From contig NZ_MJGV01000101.1 in assembly GCF_001865015.1 (NCBI RefSeq), forward strand, positions 25,971-89,970: a stretch of 64,000 bases of DNA, given 5' to 3'. Origin of the DNA: Curtobacterium sp. MMLR14_010 (GTDB lineage Bacteria; Actinomycetota; Actinomycetes; Actinomycetales; Microbacteriaceae). The notes under the pieces were generated by a model. That model was not told where the DNA came from, searched no databases, and saw only the letters and a list, made by a program, of their open reading frames with translations. The position numbers were made by a program, and so were the translations under genes. Below are positions 1-7,921 of the stretch, in pieces (position 1 is the first letter of the stretch; each line of letters begins with the position of its first letter).

Positions 1-918
1 CGATTCCTGCTCCCTCGATGAGCCGGACGAACGGGACGAGGCCGGCACCGCCAGCCGCGGCGTCCTCGACGCCCACAGCACCCCGCCGACGACGACCACG
101 CCCGCCACGACCTCGACCAGGTCGGGCACCTCGCCGAACGCCAGCCACGACGCCAGCACCCCGACCACGGGGACGAGCATCGAGAACGGCGCGACGGTGC
201 TCGACGGGTAGCGCGACATGAGCCGCGTCCAGAGCCCGTACCCGACGAGCGACGCCACGAGCACGATGTAGAGCAGTCCGAGGTCGGCCGGCAGCGCCTC
301 GAGCGTGAAGGCCGTCCCGAGCGCCTGCCCCATCCGCGCCGGCCCCTCGACGACGAACGACAGCACGGCCATCGGGATCGGCGGCACCACCGACCACCAC
401 AGCGTCAGGTGCAGCCCGTTCGGGGCGCCGGCCTTCCGCGTCGCCACGTTCCCGATCGCCCATCCGAGCGCCCCGCAGAGCGCCAGCACGACGGGCAGCA
501 GCGCGGCCGTCTGCGACCGGTGCACGGCGATCGCCGCGAGGGCCAGGACCGCGATCGTGACGCCGACGACCTGCCGCCGGGTCAGCCGTTCGCGCAGGAA
601 GACCCCCGCGAGCACGACGGTGAACGGCGCCGAGGCCTGCAACACGAGCGACGCCAGCCCGGACGGCATCCCCGACGCCATGCTGAGGTAGAGGAACGCG
701 AACTGCAGCACCCCGAGCGTCGCCCCGACGAGCACGAGCATCCGGAACGGGATCGGCGGCCGCGGCACGAACAGCAGCGTCGGGACCGCCAGCAGCGTGA
801 AGCGCACGGCGGCGAGCAGGAACGGCGGCCAGTGCTCGAGCGCGATGGCCGTCGCCGGGAAGTTCAGGCCCCAGACCACGGCGACGGTCAGGGCGAGGAG
901 GCGGTCACGGAGCAGCAC
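1..918 (-). CDS. EamA/DMT-family transporter (3' end outside window)
   Basis: Drug/metabolite-type membrane exporter made of two EamA repeats. The minus-strand frame is open from a GTG at 918 to the window edge (306 codons), nearly the full length of the family (about 300 residues). It begins VLLRDRLLALTVAVVWG, followed by about ten hydrophobic segments, with typical EamA motifs such as GLNFPATAIALEHWPP early and PFSMLVPVVGVLASWLAFGE in the second repeat. GGGAG about nine bases upstream supports the GTG; an alternative GTG lies at 951. It is transcribed divergently from a LysR regulator, a common arrangement in which the regulator controls the exporter. The substrate cannot be read from sequence. 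Confidence 0.85.
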   Translation of the reverse strand, partial: MLLRDRLLALTVAVVWGLNFPATAIALEHWPPFLLAAVRFTLLAVPTLLFVPRPPIPFRMLVLVGATLGVLQFAFLYLSMASGMPSGLASLVLQASAPFTVVLAGVFLRERLTRRQVVGVTIAVLALAAIAVHRSQTAALLPVVLALCGALGWAIGNVATRKAGAPNGLHLTLWWSVVPPIPMAVLSFVVEGPARMGQALGTAFTLEALPADLGLLYIVLVASLVGYGLWTRLMSRYPSSTVAPFSMLVPVVGVLASWLAFGEVPDLVEVVAGVVVVGGVLWASRTPRLAVPASSRSSGSSREQES

Positions 919-977
919 CCTCCGATGCTCCCGCAGCCCGGACAGTAGCACCAGCGAACACTTCGACACCGACGTTG

Positions 978-989
978 TAGGGTCCCTGC
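978..989 (+). promoter_or_regulatory. -10 box of leaderless lysR-family gene
   Basis: TAGGGT (978-983) lies six bases before the ATG at 990, so transcription would start at the start codon. No Shine-Dalgarno is visible. One of a series of identical arrangements in this window. Confidence 0.55.
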
Positions 990-1904
990 ATGGTCGGCTT
1001 CGACGTCACGCTGCTCCCCGTCCTCCGCGAGCTCGACGAGCGCGGGTCCGTCACGGCCGTCGCCGCGGCCACCCACCGGACCCCGAGCGCGGTGTCGCAG
1101 CAGCTGCAGACCCTCCAGCGCCAGGTCGGCGTCCCGCTCGTCGAACGCGTCGGCCGCGGGGTCCGGCTCACCGAGCACGGGCAGGTGCTCGCGGGGCTGG
1201 CCGGCGTGGTGGCCACCGCCGTCGCCACGGTCGACGCCGCGTGGCAGGAGCACCTCGGGGGCGCGTCCGGCGTCGTCGACCTGGCGATCTTCCCGTCCGC
1301 CGCCGAGCTGCTGCTGCCGGGTCTGCTCGACCGGATGCGGGAGCACCCCGCGATCGACCTGGTGCTCTCCGACGTCGACGTCAGCGAGGACGGCTTCGCC
1401 CCGCTCACCGCTGACCACGACGTGGTGGTGGGGCACCGCCCGGACGGCTCGTCCCCGCCGCACCGGCAGACCCTCGAGACCGTCGCCCTGCTCCGGGAAC
1501 CGCTCGACGTCGCCCTGCCCGAGGGACACCGGCTCGCGGACCGGGCCCGTGTCGGCATCGACGACGTGGTCGACGAGACGTGGATCGGCGTGCCGCGCGA
1601 CTACCCGATCGACCGCGTGCTGACCGCGATGGCCGCTGCCAGGGACACCCCGCCGTCGGTCGCGTTCCGCACGATCCACCTGCCCGTCATCGAGAACCTG
1701 GTGGCCGCGGGCCACGGGATCGCGCTCGTCCCCCGGTACACGTCGCGCACGCGGGCGCCGGGGCGCTTCCACCTCGCAGAGCTCGCGGACGTCCGCGCCG
1801 GCCGCCGCATCGAGGCGCTCGTCCGACCGGACCGTGCGGTCCGTCCCGTGGTCCGCACCGTCCTGGAGGCCCTGGTCGCCACCGCCCTGGACGTCACCAC
1901 CTGA
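990..1904 (+). CDS. LysR-family transcriptional regulator
   Basis: DNA-binding regulator of 304 residues, the normal LTTR length. Residues 1-60 form the winged helix-turn-helix (LRELDERGSVTAVAAATHRT, then PSAVSQQLQTLQRQVGVPLV), followed by a type-2 periplasmic-binding-like effector domain (VDLAIFPSAAELLLPGLLDR; DHDVVVGHRP; DETWIGVPRDYPI). The gene is head-to-head with the EamA exporter with about 70 bases between them, so that exporter is its likely target. It appears leaderless. The effector is unknown. Confidence 0.9.
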   Translation: MVGFDVTLLPVLRELDERGSVTAVAAATHRTPSAVSQQLQTLQRQVGVPLVERVGRGVRLTEHGQVLAGLAGVVATAVATVDAAWQEHLGGASGVVDLAIFPSAAELLLPGLLDRMREHPAIDLVLSDVDVSEDGFAPLTADHDVVVGHRPDGSSPPHRQTLETVALLREPLDVALPEGHRLADRARVGIDDVVDETWIGVPRDYPIDRVLTAMAAARDTPPSVAFRTIHLPVIENLVAAGHGIALVPRYTSRTRAPGRFHLAELADVRAGRRIEALVRPDRAVRPVVRTVLEALVATALDVTT

Positions 1905-1962
1905 GCTGGTGACGTCCGCGCCGGGGCCGCCCCGAGCCTCCAGGCTGTGCGTTCCCGCGCCT

Positions 1963-2100
1963 GCCAGGTCGGATCGCGCGCGGCAAGTCGCCTCCCGCGT
2001 GGCAGGTCTGAACGCGCGTAGCGGGTCGAGGAAACCGACTCGCAACGCGCGTTCCCGCCTCCCATGCCGAGCGATGTGGGAAGGAACGCGCTGCCCACGG
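1963..2100. repeat. Two-hairpin intergenic repeat, copy 1
   Basis: Fills the gap between the convergent lysR and L,D-transpeptidase genes. Arms at 2011-2019 and 2045-2053 are exact 9-bp complements (AACGCGCGT/ACGCGCGTT), extended by 2021-2028 with 2036-2043 with one mismatch. It is followed by CTCCCAT and ATGTGGGAAGG, which form a second pairing. The same composite occurs at 11,790 and, rearranged, at 30,801. It probably acts as a bidirectional terminator or REP-like element (inference). Confidence 0.6.
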
Positions 2101-2117
2101 ACCTCGGGGTGCGCGGG

Positions 2118-2918
2118 TCAGCGCACCTGGAACGGCGTGCCGAGCGGCAGGGTCTTCGCGAGGGTCGTGATGTCGTCGTTGTGCATCCGGATGCAGCCGT
2201 GGGACGCTGCCCGGCCGACGCTCGAGGCGTCCTCGGTGCCGTGCAGCCCGATCTGACCGGGGCCGCCGCCGAAGGAGTTCAGCACGTCGGAGAACGCCGT
2301 CGTGCCGTACGCGTACGGGCCGTAACCGCTGTTCGTGGGCGCCAGCAACTCGGTGAGCGCGAACCGGCCGGTCGGCGTGGGCGTGCCGCCAGTCCCGGTC
2401 GCGACGGGGTAGCTGTCGACGACCTCGCCGCCGCGGTACAGGTCGAGCGTGTTGTCGGACTCGGTGACGACGATCGCGTACGGCGTCGTCGACAGGCTCA
2501 CGGCGGAGTCGGGCACCCAGCCGGTGCTGCCGTTCGGGCGCTGTGCGAGCTGCACCTGCACCCAGCCGTCGCGCTGGTCGACCACGCGGAACACCAGCGG
2601 CGCACCGGAGGCCTGCGGGTTCTCGAGCGTGGTGGTCGCGGCACCGCGGGGTTCGGCGCTCACGGCGACGTCGGCCCCGCGGACGGCGGCGATCGTCGTG
2701 TTCGCGGGGGCGTCGACCGCGTCCGGTGCTGTCGAAGGCGCAGTGGACGGTGTGCGGGTCGGCGTCGGGCTTGGGGCCGCGATCGCCGTCGTGCTGGGGG
2801 TGGGTGTCGGGGCCATCGTGCTCGTCACCACGACGGCGACGGCACCGGCGCACACGACCGCCACGGCGGCGGCGACCAGGGTCGCACGCCGCCGTGGGTC
2901 GGTCGGGATGAGCCGCAA
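2118..2918 (-). CDS. L,D-transpeptidase (YkuD domain), membrane-anchored
   Basis: Cell-wall enzyme that makes 3-3 peptidoglycan cross-links or attaches proteins to peptidoglycan, acting outside the membrane. It has 266 residues: a short cationic start, one hydrophobic anchor (about 12-33), a Pro/Thr/Ala-rich linker to about residue 75, an SH3-like part (about 75-140) and a C-terminal YkuD domain with the catalytic signature H226...SHGC (H240, C242) and R244. The TTG start at 2918 follows the TGA of the upstream gene after two bases, so the two are translationally coupled and the secreted protein upstream is a plausible partner. Confidence 0.9.
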   Translation of the reverse strand: MRLIPTDPRRRATLVAAAVAVVCAGAVAVVVTSTMAPTPTPSTTAIAAPSPTPTRTPSTAPSTAPDAVDAPANTTIAAVRGADVAVSAEPRGAATTTLENPQASGAPLVFRVVDQRDGWVQVQLAQRPNGSTGWVPDSAVSLSTTPYAIVVTESDNTLDLYRGGEVVDSYPVATGTGGTPTPTGRFALTELLAPTNSGYGPYAYGTTAFSDVLNSFGGGPGQIGLHGTEDASSVGRAASHGCIRMHNDDITTLAKTLPLGTPFQVR

Positions 2919-2920
2919 GG

Positions 2921-4264
2921 TCAGCCCGTGAAGGTGGCCCGACCGGAGACCGGCGTCGCGACCGGCGCGACGGCCGGGTCGGCGGTGAGGGTCAGGGCGA
3001 AGTCGCCGGTCTGCGCGGAGGACTCACCGACCAGGCTCAGCAGGTAGTCGCTGGGCGTGAGGGGGAAGGCGGCGGGGACGATGACCGTGATGACCACGTT
3101 GCCGTCCTGGTCCGCGACGGAGGTGCTGCCGGGGATGAAGATGCCACGATCGCCCTGTGCGATGGAGGTCTTGACGGTCTCGAACGGTGCGAAGCCGTGG
3201 CCCAGGACGCGGATGCCGACCGTGGTGGCGGCGGTGATCGTGGCGGACGTACCCGACTCGAGCTCAGCGGAGGCGGTCGGACGCGGCGTGAAGTACGTCG
3301 TGGTGTCGTCCACCGCGAGGCTCGCGATGCCGGCCTCGGACGGGGTCACGGTTGCTGCGGAGCCGGCGACCTCCAGGGACGAGGCAGCGGTGCCGACGCG
3401 CTCGGACGGGAGCACGCGCTGCAGGAACGACGGCGCGCTCGGGGTGGCCGTGGGCGCGGGCGTCACGGTCGGGGCGGGCTCGGTGGTCGGCGTCGTGGGC
3501 GCGGCCGTCGGAGTCGCGGTGGGCGTCGCAGTGGGCGTCGCAGTGGGTGCGGCGGTCGGCGTCGCGGTGGGCTCAGCGGTGGGCTCGGCCGTCGGGGCCG
3601 GGGTCGGCTCCTCGGTCGGCGGGGTCGTGGGCTCGTCGGTGGACGGGTCCTCGATGCCGGTGGCGAAGTCGGACCCGACGAGGCTCACGAGGTAGCCGAA
3701 CACGACCTCGTCGTTGTCCGCGAGGTCGGCGGCGAACGCGTCGGTCGACTCCTCGCCGGAGTCCTCGTAGGCCCACGTGGTGTCGGCGCCGTCGAGCCCG
3801 GACACGGCGAAGGCGGTGTTGGTGACGGTCGTCGGCTCGTCCTCGGATGCCAGCAGCAGCCCGACGACGGTGCTCTCACCCGCGTTGGCGGAGGCGTCGG
3901 CGATGACGGCGGGGAGCGCGTCCGGGGTGACGGTCTTCGTCAGTCCACGGACCAGGTACACGGCCGAGTCGTCCTTCGCGCTGATCCCGTCGGTGCCGAA
4001 GGAGGCGACCTGGTCGAGCGAGGTGGCGGTGTCGAGCTGGTCCCCCTCGATGCCGAACCAGGACCAGCCGGCCGGGATCACCGGGTTCTCGGCCTCGGCG
4101 TCGAGGGCGGTGAAGTCGTCTGCCCCGTCAGCCCAGCCGACGATCGGCGTCGCGGTGGTGGGAGCGGAGTCCGACGCTGCGGTCGAGACGGTGGGGACGA
4201 GCGCGGCACTGAGGCCGAGCACGGTGGCGCCGACGGCGGCCGCGGCGATGCGGGAACGAAGCAC
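2921..4264 (-). CDS. Secreted Pro/Thr-rich repeat protein of unknown function
   Basis: A 447-residue exported protein, not recognised as a known family. It starts at GTG 4264 with a signal peptide (LRSRIAAAAVGATVLGLSAA). Residues about 35-200 form an acidic N-domain, about 213-275 are a low-complexity tract of (A/T)-PT-P-type units encoded by nearly identical GC-rich repeats, and the C-terminal 150 residues look like a beta-rich domain ending RATFTG. No LPxTG or transmembrane tail is present. It lies upstream of, and is coupled to, the L,D-transpeptidase, which suggests a cell-envelope role. The repeat tract is a candidate for length variation. A good Shine-Dalgarno is missing, so the start is uncertain. 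Confidence 0.75.
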   Translation of the reverse strand: MLRSRIAAAAVGATVLGLSAALVPTVSTAASDSAPTTATPIVGWADGADDFTALDAEAENPVIPAGWSWFGIEGDQLDTATSLDQVASFGTDGISAKDDSAVYLVRGLTKTVTPDALPAVIADASANAGESTVVGLLLASEDEPTTVTNTAFAVSGLDGADTTWAYEDSGEESTDAFAADLADNDEVVFGYLVSLVGSDFATGIEDPSTDEPTTPPTEEPTPAPTAEPTAEPTATPTAAPTATPTATPTATPTAAPTTPTTEPAPTVTPAPTATPSAPSFLQRVLPSERVGTAASSLEVAGSAATVTPSEAGIASLAVDDTTTYFTPRPTASAELESGTSATITAATTVGIRVLGHGFAPFETVKTSIAQGDRGIFIPGSTSVADQDGNVVITVIVPAAFPLTPSDYLLSLVGESSAQTGDFALTLTADPAVAPVATPVSGRATFTG

Positions 4265-4391
4265 GTGTGGGGATCCATCCGGTGGGAGAGCACGGACGCA
4301 TCTCCTGCGACGCCCCCGTCCTGAGCGGTGCTCAGCAGGACTGAACCTAGCAGTCCGCTCAGCCGACGCGCCAGGACCGTCCCGGAACGCG

Positions 4392-4423
4392 GGAAGCCCG
4401 GCGGGGGATCCCGCCGGGCTTCC
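4392..4423 (-). terminator. Terminator of the purB operon
   Basis: Perfect 13-bp stem (GGAAGCCCGGCGG with CCGCCGGGCTTCC) and a six-base loop just beyond the purB stop codon. No T tract, as is usual in this genome. Confidence 0.7.
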
Positions 4424-4440
4424 TGCTGCTGGTGGTCTGC

Positions 4441-5826
4441 TCAGACCTCGAGGTGGTCGACCAGCTCGTCCGCCAGACCCGTGTAGGTCCCGGGCGTCAG
4501 GTTCGTCAGCCGGGCCTTCGCGCCGTCCGAGATGTCCAGGCCGTTGACGAACGCGACGAGGTCCTGCTGACTGACGCGCTTGCCCCGGGTGAGCTCCTTG
4601 AGCATCGCGTACGGGTCCTCGATGTCGGACTGCCCGGCGGTGACCTCGGCGCGGATGACCGTCTGGATCGCCTCGCCGAGCACCTCCCAGTTGCCGTCGA
4701 GGTCGGCGGCCAGGCGCTCGTGGTTCGCCGCGATCTCGCTGAGCCCGCGCCGCAGGTTGTCGAGCGCGAGCAGCGAGTGCCCGAACGCGACGCCGACGTT
4801 GCGCTGCGTGGTCGAGTCGGTCAGGTCGCGCTGCAGGCGGCTCGTGACGAGCGTCTCGGAGAGCGTGGAGAACAGGGCGGACGAGATCTCGAGGTTCGCC
4901 TCGGCGTTCTCGAAGCGGATCGGGTTGATCTTGTGCGGCATCGTCGACGACCCGGTGGCACCGGCGACCGGGATCTGCGTGAAGTACCCCATCGAGATGT
5001 AGGTCCACACGTCGGTCGCCAGGTTGTGCAGGATGCGGTTGGCGTGCCGGACGCGGTCGTAGAGCTCCGCCTGCCAGTCGTGCGACTCGATCTGCGTCGT
5101 GAGCGGGTTCCACGTCAGGCCGAGGCCCTCGACGAACTCCCGCGACAGCGTGGGCCAGTCGGCCTCGGGGTCGGCGGCGAGGTGCGCCGAGAAGGTGCCC
5201 GTCGCGCCGGAGAACTTGCCGAGGTACTCGCCGCCCTCGACCTGCGCCAACACGCGCTCGAGGCGGTACACGACCACCGCGAGCTCCTTGCCGAGCGTGG
5301 TCGGGGTCGCCGGCTGCCCGTGCGTGTGGGACAGCATGGGGACGGACCGCAGCTCGAGCGCCAGGTCCCGCAGGCGCGCGATCACGGCGCGGAAGCCCGG
5401 CAGCCAGACCTGGGCGACGGCGTCCTTGATCGTGAGTGCGTAGGAGAGGTTGTTGACGTCCTCGCTCGTGCACGCGAAGTGCGTCAGCTCGGCGATGGCG
5501 TCCAGGCCGAGCTCCGACAGGCGACGGCGCACGAAGTACTCGACCGCCTTGACGTCGTGCCGGGTCGTGGCCTCGATCTCGGCGAGTTCGGCGATCTCCG
5601 CCTGCCCGAAGTCGGTGACGACGGCGCGGAGGGCGGCCTTGTCGTCGACGCTGAGCGGCGACGTGGTGAACATCGCGTGGTCGGTGAGGAAGATCAACCA
5701 CTCGACCTCGACGGAGACGCGCGCGCGGTTGAGGCCCGCCTCGGAGAGGTGCTCACCCACCGTGTGCACGACCGGGTAGTACCGCCCGTCGAGGGGGCTG
5801 ATCGGCTGCGGGGGAAGGGGGGTCAT
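4441..5826 (-). CDS. purB: Adenylosuccinate lyase
   Basis: Catalyses two fumarate-releasing steps of purine synthesis: SAICAR to AICAR and adenylosuccinate to AMP. The 461 residues match the family length. The fumarase/aspartase superfamily signature GSSTMPHKINP is present (Lys at about 299), as are TACTSEDVNN-like and SHTHGQPATPTTLGKE segments that carry the active-site Ser/His region. The start at 5826 (MTPLPPQPISPLDGRYYP) overlaps the stop of the upstream phosphatase gene as ATGA, so the two genes are co-translated. A longer in-frame extension exists but runs antisense-like through the phosphatase and is rejected. Confidence 0.96.
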   Translation of the reverse strand: MTPLPPQPISPLDGRYYPVVHTVGEHLSEAGLNRARVSVEVEWLIFLTDHAMFTTSPLSVDDKAALRAVVTDFGQAEIAELAEIEATTRHDVKAVEYFVRRRLSELGLDAIAELTHFACTSEDVNNLSYALTIKDAVAQVWLPGFRAVIARLRDLALELRSVPMLSHTHGQPATPTTLGKELAVVVYRLERVLAQVEGGEYLGKFSGATGTFSAHLAADPEADWPTLSREFVEGLGLTWNPLTTQIESHDWQAELYDRVRHANRILHNLATDVWTYISMGYFTQIPVAGATGSSTMPHKINPIRFENAEANLEISSALFSTLSETLVTSRLQRDLTDSTTQRNVGVAFGHSLLALDNLRRGLSEIAANHERLAADLDGNWEVLGEAIQTVIRAEVTAGQSDIEDPYAMLKELTRGKRVSQQDLVAFVNGLDISDGAKARLTNLTPGTYTGLADELVDHLEV

Positions 5827-6341
5827 GGTGCTCCCTGGCGGACGGCCGGTTCGATCTGGTGGAAGAGTGCGCGGCAGGCCCGTTCGACCGTGGACAGGAC
5901 CCGGTCGAACTCGTGCCGGTCCGCGTAGTACGGGTCCGGCACGTCGGCCTGTTCCGGCCAGGAGTCGTCGTACCGCAGCAGGAGTGTCACCTTGGCGGCG
6001 TCGTCCATGGTCGGTGCCCACGACCGCAGGATGCGCTCGTGGGATCGGTCGAGTGCGACCACCAGGTCGAGGTCCGGGAACCGGTCCGGGTCGAACTGAC
6101 GGGCGCGATGCCTGCTGCCATCGTATCCGCGCGCCGCGAGTGCTGCGATCGTCCGCTCGTCCGCCGGTTCGCCGACGTGCCAGTCGCCGGTGCCGGCGGA
6201 CTGCACCTGGACGCGGTCGCTCAGACCGGCGTCCTCGACGATCCGGGCGAACACGATCTCCGCCATCGGGGACCGGCAGATGTTGCCGCTGCAGACGAAC
6301 GAGACGCGGAAGGGCGACGGGGCGCCGGCGTCCGTGGTCAT
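5823..6341 (-). CDS. Low-molecular-weight protein-tyrosine phosphatase
   Basis: Cytoplasmic LMW-PTP of 172 residues. The P-loop CX5R(S) is intact (C17-SGNIC-R23-S24) and the general-acid region DVPDPYY is present near residue 136. Related actinobacterial enzymes dephosphorylate bacterial tyrosine kinases or host proteins; here the substrate is unknown. It overlaps purB by four bases and follows the small membrane protein at 6380 in the same direction. A CATGAT hexamer six bases before the ATG may be a weak leaderless -10. Confidence 0.92.
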   Translation of the reverse strand: MTTDAGAPSPFRVSFVCSGNICRSPMAEIVFARIVEDAGLSDRVQVQSAGTGDWHVGEPADERTIAALAARGYDGSRHRARQFDPDRFPDLDLVVALDRSHERILRSWAPTMDDAAKVTLLLRYDDSWPEQADVPDPYYADRHEFDRVLSTVERACRALFHQIEPAVRQGAP

Positions 6342-6379
6342 GTGCTCATCATGGCGCACGGCGTCCCGCCCCGCGCCCG

Positions 6380-6778
6380 TCAAGCGCGGGGGCGGCTCAG
6401 CACCGGGCGGGCGACCAGGCCGATGAGCCAGGCGAAGACGGCGAGCACGAAGGCGCCGACGATGCCCCAGCCGAACGACTCGACCTCGAGCCCGAAGCCG
6501 ATGCTCGTCGAGATCCCGGCGACGATGAGCAGCAGGATCGCGTTCACCACGAAGGAGATGAGCCCGAGGGTCAGGATGTAGATCGGGAAGGCCACGATCC
6601 GGATGAGCGTGCCGATGACGGCGTTGACCAGACCGAAGACGAAGGCGACGAGCAGGAAGGTCAGCACGGTCTCGACGGTGCCGCCCTCGCCGAAGGGCGT
6701 GACGGTGACGCCGCTGACGATGAGCGTGGTGAGCCAGAGCGCGACGGCGTTGATGACGAGGCGGACGAGGAATCGCAT
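6380..6778 (-). CDS. Phage-holin-4 family (YvlD-like) membrane protein
   Basis: Small integral membrane protein of 132 residues with four hydrophobic segments (MRFLVRLVINAVALWLTTLI; VLTFLLVAFVFGLVNAVIGT; FPIYILTLGLISFVVNAILL; GIVGAFVLAVFAWLIGLVA). This pattern matches the chromosomal Phage_holin_4_2 group, which despite the name is usually a housekeeping membrane protein rather than a lysis factor. No phage genes are nearby. It is followed after 38 bases by the LMW phosphatase, probably in one operon. Confidence 0.85.
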   Translation of the reverse strand: MRFLVRLVINAVALWLTTLIVSGVTVTPFGEGGTVETVLTFLLVAFVFGLVNAVIGTLIRIVAFPIYILTLGLISFVVNAILLLIVAGISTSIGFGLEVESFGWGIVGAFVLAVFAWLIGLVARPVLSRPRA

Positions 6779-6806
6779 GCGTCCATGATGCCTGGTGGCC
6801 GCTCGG

Positions 6807-6818
6807 TAGGCTGAGGTC
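6807..6818 (+). promoter_or_regulatory. -10 box of leaderless aminotransferase gene
   Basis: TAGGCT (6807-6812), six-base spacer, then the GTG start at 6819. No Shine-Dalgarno. Confidence 0.6.
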
Positions 6819-7916
6819 GTGACCGATCAGCCCGTGCACATCCGTCCCGAGATCGCGGTGCTCCCCGCCTACAAGCAGGGACGCCAGGCGGCCGTCGACG
6901 CCTTCAAGCTGTCCAGCAACGAGAACCCGTTCCCGCCGCTGCCCGGCGTCGTCGAGGCCGTGCAGGCCCAGACCGCGTTCAACCGCTACCCGGACGCCTC
7001 GGCGCTCGCGCTCCGTGCCGTCCTCGCGAACCGGTTCGGCGTCACCGTGGACGAGGTCCACGTCGCACCCGGCAGCGTCGCAATCCTGCACGAGCTCGCG
7101 AAGGCGACCTCGGGCCCGGGCGACGAGATCGTGTACGCCTGGCGGTCCTTCGAGGCCTACCCCGGCGTCGTCACCGTCGCGGGTGCCACGAGCGTGCAGG
7201 TGCCGAACCGGGCCGACGGCGGGCACGACCTCGACGCCATGGCCGCAGCCGTCTCCGAGCGCACCCGCATGGTCATCGTGTGCACCCCGAACAACCCCAC
7301 GGGCCCGATCGTCACCGCGGCCGAGTTCGACGCCTTCATGGCGCGGGTGCCGGCGACCGTCCTGGTGGTGCTCGACGAGGCCTACGCCGAGTTCGTCACC
7401 GACCCCGACGCCGTGCGCGGTGTCCCGCTGCTGGAGCGGTACCAGAACCTCGTCGTCCTCCGGACCTTCTCGAAGGCGTACGGCCTGGCCGGTCTGCGCG
7501 TCGGGTACGCGCTCGGACCGGCATACGTCCTCGACGCCGTGCGCGCGTGCGCGATCCCCTTGTCCGTCACCGCGCAGGGGCAGGCGGCCGCGCTGGCCAG
7601 TCTCGAGCGCGAGTCCGAGCTGCTGGAACGCGTCGTGCACCTGACCGAACGGCGCGACCGCATCGTCTCCGAGCTCCGCACGCAGGGCTGGGACGTGCCG
7701 GACGCCCAGGGCAACTTCGTGTGGCTGCCGACCGGGGACCACACCGCCCACGCCACGGAGCAGTTCGAGCACGCGGGCATCATCGTCCGCGCCTTCGGGA
7801 ACGAGGGGCTCCGCATCTCGATCGGCGAGCACGAGGCTGTCGGGAAGCTCCTCGAAACGGCCCGTTCACTTGTCGGGGGACTCACAACGCCCGGCCTCGC
7901 ACGGCCGCTACGCTGA
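6819..7916 (+). CDS. HisC2/Pat-like aromatic amino acid (histidinol-phosphate family) aminotransferase
   Basis: PLP-dependent class I/II aminotransferase of 365 residues. The PLP lysine is K219 in [16 protein letters not shown], with [11 protein letters not shown] and LDEAYAEF in place. The segment WRSFEAYP, next to a GSVAILHEL stretch, is typical of the actinobacterial Pat/HisC2 branch, which uses aromatic amino acids, rather than of the HisC in the his operon. The GTG start is leaderless. Five bases separate it from the downstream 2-oxoacid dehydrogenase operon, and the two may be functionally linked through 2-oxoacids. Confidence 0.85.
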   Translation: MTDQPVHIRPEIAVLPAYKQGRQAAVDAFKLSSNENPFPPLPGVVEAVQAQTAFNRYPDASALALRAVLANRFGVTVDEVHVAPGSVAILHELAKATSGPGDEIVYAWRSFEAYPGVVTVAGATSVQVPNRADGGHDLDAMAAAVSERTRMVIVCTPNNPTGPIVTAAEFDAFMARVPATVLVVLDEAYAEFVTDPDAVRGVPLLERYQNLVVLRTFSKAYGLAGLRVGYALGPAYVLDAVRACAIPLSVTAQGQAAALASLERESELLERVVHLTERRDRIVSELRTQGWDVPDAQGNFVWLPTGDHTAHATEQFEHAGIIVRAFGNEGLRISIGEHEAVGKLLETARSLVGGLTTPGLARPLR

Positions 7917-7921
7917 CCCGC
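7909..7921 (+). promoter_or_regulatory. Possible internal -10 box for the dehydrogenase operon
   Basis: TACGCT (7909-7914) seven bases before the ATG at 7922, inside the last codons of the aminotransferase. It would give the operon its own leaderless transcript. Confidence 0.45.

Noticed and set aside
2921-5701. 926-codon minus-strand reading frame
   Set aside because: Its 3' part is the real secreted-protein gene, but the 5' part is an Arg-rich shadow of purB in another frame; the true start is GTG 4264.
6380-6778. Prophage suggested by the holin-4 family protein
   Set aside because: No other phage gene nearby; this family is commonly chromosomal and unrelated to lysis.
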